Made by a program: the position numbers and the translations under genes
Notes under the pieces: model-generated
Told to the model about the DNA's origin: nothing
Databases searched by the model: none
What the model saw: only the letters and a program-made list of their open reading frames with translations
NCBI GenBank assembly: GCA_024305405.1
Contig: JAKNDB010000109.1
Span: 3,038,001 to 3,102,000, forward strand
Source of the DNA: Dirofilaria immitis
Lineage: Eukaryota; Nematoda; Chromadorea; Rhabditida; Onchocercidae
Direction: 5' to 3'
Length of the DNA: 64,000 nucleotides
Shown: one piece after another, positions 12,084-23,700 of the stretch
Layout of the letters: each line of letters opens with the position of its first letter
Position numbering within the stretch: position 1 is the stretch's first letter

Positions 12084-15000
12084 ATGTTTCGCATGCATCC
12101 TATAACTTTTACGGCTTCTACATTGAGTGCTTTCGTACTGCTCCTATGTCTTATGACAATGGTATATATCAAGATGGATGTTCAGGACGCTTACAGATCG
12201 CTGGACGTTGAAATGCATCAATTCAAAGTATTGTCTTCTAGTCTTTTGCTCTTCTTTTTGATTTCAGTTACTTGAACTCTCAACAGTCATTTCGTAGCGT
12301 AAAATTTTCAATTTTCTCTTTTTATATTTCTCACGAATGATCGATTGAGCAGCATCCTCTTACAAAACGAGATTCTGAAGTACTTTATAGGTGATCACTG
12401 ATGATTTATGGAATGATCTGATAATACTTGGACGAAATCATCCAAAACTGCGCCGAAGGAGAGAGTATGGGAAAGCTTCAGATAGTACTCGTCAGACTAT
12501 TAATTTAACAGGCAAGTCCCTGATACGGCTGTTTATCATTCATTTTAAATATCCCTCAAGAAATTTTTTATGCGAAAATTCATATCCATTTGATGACAAG
12601 ATTTTTGACTGATAAATTTGCTCATTCCAAAAAAAACATCAATAACAAGTATCTTTCACTATCCTCGTTACTAGATATTCTGGCTATTGGCCGGCTAATA
12701 GTTGTATAATTAAACAATTCTCTTCCTACATGATTTTTCTAGAATTACAACCGTTAGACTAGCATAGCAGGACACTCCTATCTTCCTACACTTTTTTGTA
12801 ATATCGGGAAAAAAGAAATAAAGAGGCATAAAGTGAGCTAATGTGAAAGTAGTAACTCAGATTTCAAACTATGATAGGGCATAAAAATCTAAAATTTCAA
12901 ATTACTGAGTTATATCATTTTATGAAGCCATAGATCAAAGTTTTTTCTATTTCTTAAAATTTTCATGTATAACTTGTTAAACTAAGAAAGATAGCTCTTT
13001 GTTTGTCCCACATGAATGTCTCATGCTTATTTTTACTAAACACTTTCTTTTCCTTCATCGTTTATCGAGATAGAAAAGGGATAGTATGAAAAATGAATTT
13101 CGAACATTGCTTGTCACTAACGATATACTGGAAATGACCGTAACACAATAATCAATTTTCAGGAAAAAAAACCTTTTCCTTTAAATCTAATTCATAGTGA
13201 TTGTTTAACGTTTTTATAATTTTTAAAAAATTGTCTTTTTGAATATGGTCTAGAATTAAGATTTAGTTTATGCAAATTAATAATTCCACTTTCCAACCGT
13301 TGTTCATCTTCTTTCTGTAAATGAGTGATTAGAAGAGTTACTGTCTTTAAGAATACTACATCTTTTTTCTCCTATTTTTCCTAAAAATGAAAATGACGTT
13401 TTAGGTTTTAGAAGCAATTTACACAACTAAGTTTTAATTTTACGTCATAAGTACAATTTTCGGCCTTCATAGAGATAATAAAATGGAGCATTAATCTTCT
13501 CATTTTATTGTTTCAGAATTCTCCGAAAGCAAAACATCACCAGCTACTAGTAATCGTGGTAGTCGGTACAATTCTGTTGCATTAGCTCCTTCTATTTCAC
13601 CGGTACAGAGCACTGAAAGTAGTCCTTTATTGAAGTCTAACAAATTAAAATCAAATAGTGGTAGAAACAAAGGACCAGATCAGTTTTTCAAGCCACTTAT
13701 CGACTCATTCCTTCCAGATATAGATGGAAAACAGAGGACAAAGGTTTTTTGCCAAATGGACCGCAGTTGGCCGATATTTGCAGTGAGCCTAATTTCGTTT
13801 CATTAATGACAAAATCACTACTCATTTGAAATTACTTTTAAGCTGTGTTCAAAACTTTTATAGACCTTATTCGATATCTTTTTCGTTTTATGGGGAAAAT
13901 TACATTTGCACGTTATATCAGTACTCTCTTCCTTTAGATTATTGTGTCTATTATTTTGCAACTCATAATGTAGCTGAAATTTTTACCTTCATTATTTAGT
14001 ATTCCATCAGAAAACAGCAGGAATGAAAAGATATGACAACCGATAAGTAAGATTAGTGGTGTACTGGACCATTAAAATATGTTTGATTTGTTACGACTAG
14101 TCCAGTTATTTAACATACTCAAGATGCGAATCTCAAAAATTATTGCATCTCAGATTAGCAAAAGATCGCACTTGCACACGATATTTTCATTTTTTATCAG
14201 TCAATTAAGTAATCGTTACAGAATGTGCCAAAGAAAACGCTTGTCCAGCTGGACTACCAGGACCGAAAGGTTCACCCGGACATGCCGGATCAGATGGCGT
14301 ACATGGCATTGATGGGAAACCTGGCAAGGATGCCGAAAACACGTCATCGCTCCACAATGAATCGCCATGTTACTACTGTCCGCGAGGACCTCCTGGCATT
14401 CCAGGAGCAGTTGGAAAGCCGGGGTTAAGAGGAATCGCAGGTGCGAAAGGTCGAAGTGGAATTTCTGGAAGAAATGGACAACCAGGGCCACCTGGCGAGC
14501 CCGGAACATTAGGACCTGTAGGTAAATGTAATCATTTCTTTATTGAAAAGGAATCTACTGTTAGTTAATTAATCTTATGTACCAGAAACTGATAAGACAT
14601 TTTATTTAATATTACCCACCAGAAATTTTCCTTGGAGTATATCTCCCAGTGAATCTTGCGCATTTCATACTTGGAAGTTTATTCGATATATTGAGAACAC
14701 TCACTTTGATGAGACAAAAATGGTAACAATACATTGACAATAAATTTCAGGTAAGGAAGGTAAAATGGGTCCTCCAGGCTCTAGAGGTTTAGACATGCAC
14801 CATTTAGTTGGTCGTCCTGGTCCGAAAGGGTTGAGAGGACCACCAGGACCAGCAGGACTACCCGGAGACAAAGGTGCTGAAGGACAAACTGGTAAAGCTG
14901 GTCCACAGGGTCCTCCAGGAAATCCTGGATTTCCTGGTTTGCCTGGTCCTCAAGGATCAATAGGACTTGAAGGCGAGGAAGGAAGGGCCGGAAGAGATGC

Positions 15001-15286
15001 CGAGGTATTTCTTCCGTTATAAATTCAATTGATTTCAGAACTGAAGCACATTCAACTGTAATACTGCTTAAGGGCCATTAATCTTATCGAAACCAATCTT
15101 CAGAAGAGACCGATTACTTATTTTCAGTATTGTCCATGTCCACCTCGACGATCTGACACCATGCATCATCGGAGTAAAGGGCAGAAAGCAACAGCTACAT
15201 CATATAATTACGATAACAACAACGGGAAATCGGTCAGCGGTAGCTCTGCTTATAAGAAACATAAACGTTTTGCAACTGATGAATAA
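12084..15286 (+). CDS. cuticle collagen, six exons
   Basis: Structural protein of the extracellular cuticle, secreted by the hypodermis and assembled as trimers. Exons: 12084-12227, 12391-12511, 13517-13782, 14222-14521, 14751-15004, 15128-15286 (TAA at 15284). About 414 residues if one base is restored in exon 3. Order: a signal-anchor helix (about residues 8-29, [20 protein letters not shown]), a conserved N-terminal stretch ([17 protein letters not shown]), a furin-like RRRR site in exon 2, a Ser/Asn/Lys-rich segment in exon 3, Gly-X-Y blocks in exons 4 and 5 interrupted by a Cys pair (PCYYCPRG), and a C-terminal cysteine knot (EYCPCPPRR) followed by a basic, non-collagenous tail. ATG 12084 puts the helix near the N-terminus; ATG 12093 is also possible. 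Intron 2 uses a GC donor. Exon 3 as written joins exon 4 out of frame (see findings). The Gly-X-Y pattern makes the family certain; I do not assign a gene name. Confidence 0.93.
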
Positions 15287-17614
15287 GTTTATTTCAATGT
15301 TTTCATGCAGTCTTAACATTTTCTCTTTCAAAGTTTTAAGATACCTCAATCAAACATTTTTATATTCACTATATGAAAAAATTGTATCATATATACTGTC
15401 AACAATGTAACAATTGCTGTTCAAAAGAATGATACATCAATCCGGACTCGTTTCCAAAAGAAATAACAGGTTTTGCCGCATCTACATGTGCATTCTATTG
15501 TTATCGTGTCATATCCTCTACCTGAAATATCCCAAGCAATTCTGCAGCTTCATTGAGCATTATATTTATTTTTTTGTCAAGACACACTCAACAATTTGAA
15601 TATCATGGTTACATATTTATTTACTAAAGCCTTTAGTATATCTTTATCGCCAATAATGCAGTTCACACTTCTACCTGGAACGCCATTAATTTTCTAATCC
15701 AGCATATTTTTTACCTCCAGTGTATTTTCTGTCAGCCATCGCAGATATCACAAGTTTTGAATGACAGCATATCTATTATAATGTCTGCATACACTGATAA
15801 AATATTACAGGCAAATTCACTTTACTGAGCCATTGTTGAATTATTTTTTGTAATGTTTCTGGGCGTTATACTTGATAAGGTGATTGAGGAAGAATTTGAA
15901 ATGATTTTTAGATTATGAAAGGTCCGTACTTACTTCATTTCAGATTTTAGTCCGCTGTTCATTAAAAAGCTTTCCACAAATTTTATCGCTTCAAGAGCAT
16001 GGAAATCCTAATAATAATAAATTCACAATTCTCTAAACGCTAATTTTGATCAAAAAAGTGCTGATAAACAATTCAAGCTAAGAGTCAAAAATGCTTTCTA
16101 TTATGCATTTATTATATACTTTTCAAGAGAAGTGTCAAAACTCAAGCGTATGACCAAGAAAGTGCGTAAACCTTTCGGAACTTTGGGCCATCTATTTACC
16201 ATTCAGTAATTATCTACTGCAGTGCAAGGTGTAGAAAGTTCCCAGATGCTGCATCGATGCATGCACTGCTCTATTTCTGACACTATAAGTACTCATTAAC
16301 GACATTTTCAAATTTAATTCTCAAGAAAAATGTGATTCAGTATTTATTATTAGGGTGCCAAAAGAAATTTCGACATGAGTAACTTGAGCACGTGGAGTGA
16401 TATTAATCATTGCTTTTATAAAGGCAACGGAATATTCCCAGAAATAACTTGAATTGTCTGATGAATATAGAATATGCTTCTTAAATCTCAATTAGTATAA
16501 CTATTTTTTGAATGGACAAATCTCGCTAAAAATTATATAATTGTGTCGAAAAATTAATTTGTTACTAAGTATCCGGAAAACACTAATTCAATGTATCAGT
16601 GTACTTCGAATCAAAATTTTACCACCCTAACAAAAGTTGACTGCATTATCACTACAAACACATTAACGCCTGGAATATTATTAATAAGATTAAAATTACA
16701 AGAACATATTAAGCTTCATTTTTTCCGTACCCGGTCACAACACAGTTTAAACTTGTTTTAAAACACGATATCAATTAATAAAGCCAAGTTCAGGAACAAT
16801 ATTGTCAATCTGGCAAAAGCCAGGAAAACCAAAAAAACGAGAAAGTTATTTGAGAAAAAGCAAAAGTTATGGTGATAAACAAATAATCTTTCTGAATACT
16901 GATGAAATCAACCACGATGAGCTGAATGCGAAGTACCTGCAATAAAGTCATAAAGTAATCAGAAAAGCAGAAAATTTAGGATCTATTACAAAAACAATCA
17001 TCTACCGCAATTGCTACCTCAAAAATTACAGTGCTCTTAGCTCTACAATCGAATCTTTCGAATAATAATGGTGTTTAGTGAGAATTAACAACTTACAGTC
17101 ATAATAATTTCATTCTGATAGTTGATTTATCTTGCAAGAAGGATATCTTAATTTTGCATCAAAAGATGACTTTCTGGGAATTTCACTCAATCTATGGATC
17201 TCAGCACTACGATATTTACAATCTGAACTTTGTATAGCAATCAAAACCGCAGAAATCACAATAAGATCTTGCCTAAATTTTTAAATTCTAACTGACTCCC
17301 AGATAACTCCATTGTTTAAAAATTATGGAGAAGTTTGAGCTTTGACCCAAAGTAATGTTGCCAGTAACTTTCTTCAAGAGGCAATTAATTATTTTCAAAA
17401 ATTTAAGACAAGATAACAGATGTAATTCCGACACCAACTATTTTAATGGAATAGCATAACCTAAAATTTCATTTTATTGTCTTATCACCCAATATTAGTA
17501 ATGACAGGTATTTAAATTACAATTTCAACGGAATATGAATAAGTAAAAGATATGATATATGATGAATCATTGCAGATTCAGAAGATACGGGAAGGCAAGC
17601 ATGATTTCATAGTT
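15287..17614. other. intergenic region between convergent genes
   Basis: Holds the 3' untranslated and downstream regions of the collagen (+) and of unc-44 (-), which point toward each other. No further ORF with coding character, RNA gene or repeat was seen. No clear AATAAA follows the collagen stop within the first 150 bases. Confidence 0.7.
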
Positions 17615-17619
17615 TTATT
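17614..17619 (-). terminator. unc-44: AATAAA polyadenylation signal overlapping the unc-44 stop codon
   Basis: On the - strand the last codons read TTT CAA TAA AAC, so AATAAA begins in the final sense codon and contains the stop TAA (17615-17617). If used, the 3' UTR of the giant isoform would be very short. A later signal could be used instead. Confidence 0.45.
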
Positions 17620-17703
17620 GAAACCAACTCTTTCCTCCGTCTTCCTGTCTCGACTCGGAAGAGGGACTATAGCGTAAACTGTTTTCAAGAGATAAATGGT
17701 CAA
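17615..17703 (-). CDS. unc-44: unc-44 last exon of the giant isoform
   Basis: Acceptor TTCTAG before 17703. Entered in phase 1 it encodes [20 protein letters not shown] and nine further residues to TAA. The giant exon upstream ends TCA TCT GCA G, phase 1, at 18102, so the join is in frame and crosses a 398-base intron. The Ser-rich, charged composition matches the preceding C-terminal sequence. If the donor at 18102 is ignored, the reading frame runs into the intron with low-complexity residues and stops at 17875, which I reject. Confidence 0.8.
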
Positions 17704-20700
17704 CTAGAATAAAAACTAAATTGAAAATTATTAAACTCTATTCGGATCGTGGCTTGCAAATCTCTAGCAACAAATGCGATGTCATCCTTTACACAACTGT
17801 TCCATTATTTCTTGAATTACAGATTTGGATATAGTTTGCTGTTAGTACTTCACTACAAATATAACATTATAAAATTACGCTAGTACCACCGAAATCGTGA
17901 CTATATTTTTCCTACATTGTTTGATATTATAATTAAATAGAGTGTAAACACAATTTGGATGAAACATCATGTTCACTAAAGCATAAATTTCGAAGGTCCA
18001 AAATAGTTTGCTCATGAGTGAAGATTTTGTACACACCCTGATTAAAGAGTTTAAATTCCATGCAGAAACATTTAAAAATTGAAATATTAGAAACAAACTA
18101 CCTGCAGATGATGAAGGAGCACTGCGATAAAGAGTTGTTCGCGTAACGTTACCTTCTACATCCATAGTTTCAAATTCTTCTTCACGTTCCAAATCACGTA
18201 AACGATTCTCGTTTTCTGTTCCAGTAAACTGTATGTGACTAATAACTGGATCAGTTACTCGGGTTAGAACTCTTCTTGAGATTATTTCTGTAGAACCATC
18301 TTCGTTAATTTGCATCGTTTCAAACGTTGTTAGCGTTGTCGGATAATCATGAAGCACAGTATCCATATCACCACCCAGCGAATCTTTCTCTTCCTGATCT
18401 TCTTGACAAGTGCTTACCGTATCACCACTCATTAGTGCCTGTTTATTCTGGCATGTTACTTCCAATACACTACCCCCTTTCAGCATATAATTCTTGTTCT
18501 GAGGAATCATTTCAAGGGAATCATGCATTTCTTCATGTACTTTTTCAATAACTTCGTATTCAGTTAAATAACTTTCACCATCTAAATCGTTTTGCGCATG
18601 TATTGATGAAACATTAATTTCTAAAGAATCAATGCTCGTTCCCATTATTTCTGGAACAAAGTTTTCAAAATCCCTTTCAATGCTGTCAGCCGGTGAAGCC
18701 AATGGTGTTGCTGCTTGAGTGTCTTCCTCAACTGGTATTGCTTTTATATCCGAGATAGAATCATGTTCTTCTTCGTCATCGTCTCTTATACTCATCTCTT
18801 CGACTTCCGATTCTTCGCGTATATCTGATAGGATCATTACTTCATCCTGAGGTGAACTTTCAACCACGACTTCTTGTTCCAGCCGTTCAAATTCGGCTAA
18901 GGAACTTGTTGATCCGTCAGTTGTTTTTAACTTTCCTGCTACGTAAAGTTCTACTTCACTTCCACTAAGACTTGATTCACCTTTGTTTAGTACATCCCGC
19001 TCGATTCGCTCAAATTCCTGCAAACTTGTTTCAGAGACATTGTCGCTTGAAACCGTTTTGTATTTTCCAACTGTAACGCTAATATCTGTTCCTGGCCATT
19101 TGAAGATATGCTTCTTCCATTCAATGAATCCGCTTCTTCTGGCTCTTCGTCCACTGTTTCTAGTTCTACTTCTACGGGATTTACTAGCCCGCTTTCGGAT
19201 ACATATGTTGGATACTCCTCAGACGACGACAATGAGGACTGTTTGGTCGATTCCACTTCCTGATCCTTTTCTACCCATAACATTTGCAACTCTGGTGTAA
19301 ATCGTTCAACAAATGTTTGTGGCTCATCATGGGAACTTTTTCGAGAACTGGTGCTGCTCCGACGTGATATGCTATATTTCTTACCACTGCTACCACTTTT
19401 AGTCGATATTTTATCAAGGGAATCCAAAGAATCAGATTCGGTACATAAAACTACTTCAGAAGGCAACGCGACACTTGCAGCTTCATCTTTTTCAATTGCA
19501 TGAACAGTCTCTGGGAGCATTCTTCCCCAAAATCCATTGCTTTTTCATGCATTGATTCCTGAAAGTTTGCGTGACAAAGCATTTCGCGTTTCCACGACAA
19601 TGTTTCATCATCAAGGGCATCGTCCCCTGGAGCTTCTACAATAGAGTCAAGAACTTTGATTTCCACTTGGCGAGCTTGGTCGATAGTTTTTTGGAGTAAT
19701 CAGATACAGTAGCAACACCGACAATATCTTTATCTTCATCGCCAAAACCCGGAGGAATTGGAGAAACAGGTCGCCCCGGATCCACATCGGGAGCGCGCAG
19801 AATACCGCTAGCAGATATTCGCAAAATGTCTTCTTCCATGTCATTCTCGTCTTCAACAGATATAAGTTCAATATCAGGTATAACCGGGCTAGAACGTTTC
19901 GAATCAGTAATAATACTCTCTTGCCTATTTAGTTCTTGTTCCTCGTCCTGCGATGCAGTGAAAAGACGATCAGACTGTACTGGTGAAAGCATTGCAATCG
20001 GTGTCGCATTTTCTCGACGTTCTTCACTCATTTCTGACAGTCTACTACTGGCTTCACTATTTGCGGTAGTATATTCAGATTCCTGAGAATGATAGCCAGG
20101 AGCTGTTTCGAAAGTGTCCTCCTGAGATGTAGGGCACGTTTCATATCCATCCTTTGATGTAGCTGTCGCGGTCTTATAACTGGATTCACTGCGCGATATA
20201 CTTTCTACTGGCTTCATAACATTATCAATTATTTCTGCTGCCTGTATATTAAGTTCTTCTTCATATCTTTTGTTTTTGCTCAGTAAATTCTGTCTCTCTG
20301 GATGTTGCTTTAACTTCTCTTCTACAAACATTTTAAGCTTCTCTTTTAAATCTGATTCGTAATCTGTTTCGTGTTCATTTTGAACTTGAAATACACACTT
20401 TCCATCAGATCCTTTTCCCAAAATGTGAATATTTTCGGTTTGCTGAAGATTTGCTGGATAAATTTCGACAGTATCTAGAACTATTTCTGATATTACGTGT
20501 TTCTCTGCATCTTTTTCTTGACTTAATACAAGAATCTTTCCCTGTTCCTCCTTCGATAATTCGCAAGAACTCGAAGTGGTGATTTTATTATGAGCATCAT
20601 CTTCCTCGAGTTTTCCTTCTTTAAATGAAATTACTAGATTATGTTTAGCAATCAGATTTTCAGGAGATTCTTCTTTTATTGAGATCGACTTTTATCACCA

Positions 20701-23700
20701 CTTTCAAAAATACAAAAATGTTGTTGGGGCATCGTAATATCACCGTAACTGTAAATTTCTAGTTCTTCGTCATTCCGCATCGTTTGTTTCTCTTTAATTA
20801 TTTCCAAATTACTATCCGCGGCTCTTACTATCTCCCCAGATTCTTTTTGGTCATGTATCACCATTTCTAATGATATTTTGTCAACATTTTCCTCTAGTTC
20901 TTCGCTTCTGGATAGCTCTGATATCTGTTGCCACTGATTGACGAGCTCTTCATTTTCTTTTCTGGCTCTCAGCCACTTTTGTGGAATTAATGAATCTAAG
21001 AAAATGTTCCTCTCTACAGTGATTCCAGAATACTTAATTTCATATTTTCTTGGTTCAGCACGATGTGTTGAGGATATTTCAATTTCCTCTTTATCCACTT
21101 TAGATATTTCCATCGAAAGTTGCTTTTCGAGTTTCTTATTGTGCTCAAATAATTTTTTCACTTCATTTGTTTTCAGTTTTTCCGAAGTCGTTTCAGATCT
21201 GTCAGTTAGCTTCACACATTTCGCAGATTCAAACTTTGGATAGATTTCATTGCTATCGCTACTTATCTCAAAGTTTGAGTTTTCATTTTCTTTTACCATA
21301 CTTCCAGCTACTTTTTCTTCTTTCATTGCAACATTAATTGTATCTTTGCTTAAACACATTATTTCTTGTTCCGCGCATGAAAATTTTTGTTTCCACGGTC
21401 TTGTTTTTGCACCAGTGTCTTCTTTTTCTTCTGGAGTCCATGGTATATCAACAGTCAATTCATAAGGATATTCAGCTTCTGCAGAGAAAGGTTTCATTTA
21501 TCACTAATTTTACGATCTACGAGACGATTTATTTCATCCAAGTTAACTTCACACGATGTTCTTCCTTCTGTTATCAACTTATCAAAACTTATTCCTTTAC
21601 TTTCAGCCAGTCCAGTCCCCAGTGTCAATGCTTCCACCGGTTCATAGCTTTCGAAAACTTCTTTTGCTCATCCTCCTTAAACAATATCTTTGTCTGCATA
21701 CTTTTACGAAGGTTTTCTGCTAAGACTCGGTCTCTGCAACTATTTTCAGACAAATTTTCTAGATACAAAGCATTCATTTGCTCATCCCCAAAAATAAAAT
21801 TTTGATCAGCTGAAGATGGCGAATTCAGTGCTAGATAACACAGCCTGTCTTGTGAATTCGTTGCGCTCATTTTTGATTTATCCGACTTAATCGAATCTTT
21901 CTGATAAGTTTCAACTGCGAAAGGTACAGTTGTTGCCTTATTACGTACTTTTTCATCTTCTTTTTCCGTTCCATTTACATCCCTGGTTAGGTTATAATCG
22001 ATTTCTTTTTCCAATTTAGCTCTTCACCCACCGCTTCATGTATCAGACCAACTTCATCATATTCTTCCGCAGCTACTGGCGATGTGAGCTGCAAGTAATT
22101 TGTATCAGGGAATTGCTTGATTGATATCTCCTCTGAATCATTTTTCAAAATGTAATCACAAACCTTTGTTATGCCGGGGCTGTCAAAGTAGCAGGAGCCA
22201 AAGTGATTATTTTAGCAACCGTTTCAGTTTCCTTTGCATGTTTCAAAGATTTTTTCAAGCAAGAAGGACTGAAACTGGTCTGAAAACTTGTTTTCTGTCC
22301 ACTGTTGATCCTTCAACCGATTTTCCTCGATACATAATTTTTTAGCCTCTGCATCGCTATTTAGCTTATGCTCCATATCTGGGACACCATTCTTGTATTC
22401 TTGGATTTGATCTAAAAATAGACTAGATTTCCGAAGTATATCCGTCTCTCCTTTTTAAATTCCTTCTCTTCTAGTGATACTTGTGTAGACTGCTCCAATA
22501 TAGTTATTGAATGATGAAACCTGGTCGGATTCCATTCTTCCATCTTTTCAGTTCCTAAAACTGGTGTCATTGTTGTGTAAATGACATCTTCTAATTGATG
22601 CTTTGGTAGTTTTTCAACATCCCATTGCATTTCATTTGACAATTTCTCCGTCTGTTGCGGTGTAATTTCTTTTTGCTTAGCCGTATAGTTTCCTTTTCTT
22701 TCGTCAGCCCTTTTGATGGTGGGTTAGATACTGACTTACCCGTTTTCTGCGGATTTCTATTTTCTGTTCTCCATTGTTTTGCTTCAGCAGTTTCAGTCGT
22801 ATCATCTATTCCATGTGTCGGTTGATCAACTACCAAATCTGCAAACGGAACTTCACTTGAAATGAGCTTGTTTTTTCGAAATAGTTTCATGTCCGTACGT
22901 TCTTTCGACGATTTCACTAATGGTAGCTCAGTAGTCCGTTGTCTATTTTCTACTTTAGATTGTATTTCCGATGGACGGAAAAATATTTCTTCATTCTTAA
23001 CACCTTTTTCCAATCCATCTACATCAATAGAAATTTCCCTGGAAAATTCAGTCTGTCCATAGTTCCAAGAACTGCTGATATCTATCAGCGGGTCCTTTAC
23101 GACCTGTTCGTTGATAACTTTCCCAGCAAACCCAAACCCATCTCGCTTATCGTTTTCTATAGTTGCGTGTTCCTTCAATGTTCCCCCTCTTCTACAAATC
23201 TTTGAAACATCAATCTGTCAAACTCTATTCCTTCAGATTTTGCATGTTTTGAGACTCTTTTTTCAAATAAATTTACTTCGGATTTTTCAGAGTCTTTTAT
23301 TTCTGGTTGATAATCCTTAATTTTTTCTAACATGCACATATCTTTTTCAGATGCTATTCTTCCATGCAAAGTTAATGGAATTATAATGGATTCCTTTTCT
23401 TTAAGAGGTATATGCTCATTTTCTTCCCTTTGTGATAATGAATACTTTTGCTCGAAAAATGCTTTATGCTTCTTTTCATGAAGTACCGTAAATTCTTTTT
23501 TTCAGGCAGTGAAAAACTGCATTCTTGCTGCAAAGTATGTTTGAATTTTCCCATTTCGATTTCATCTAAATCTTCTGTTAGATACAGTTGATTTCTATCC
23601 CCAACAAATTTCTTATTTTTCTTGTTTTGGGATACCATAAGTTCTTCTTCACCTACAGTTAGTTCTTTTTAACACATAGATACCGTTTTCACTAACAACG

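Noticed and set aside
14216..14509. 97-codon - strand ORF over the collagen
   Set aside because: Shadow of the Gly-X-Y repeat in exon 4.
17875..18101. Continuation of the giant-exon frame past the donor to a stop at 17875
   Set aside because: It turns abruptly to Phe/Asn/Leu-rich low-complexity residues, while a donor at 18101 joins a Ser-rich terminal exon in the right phase.
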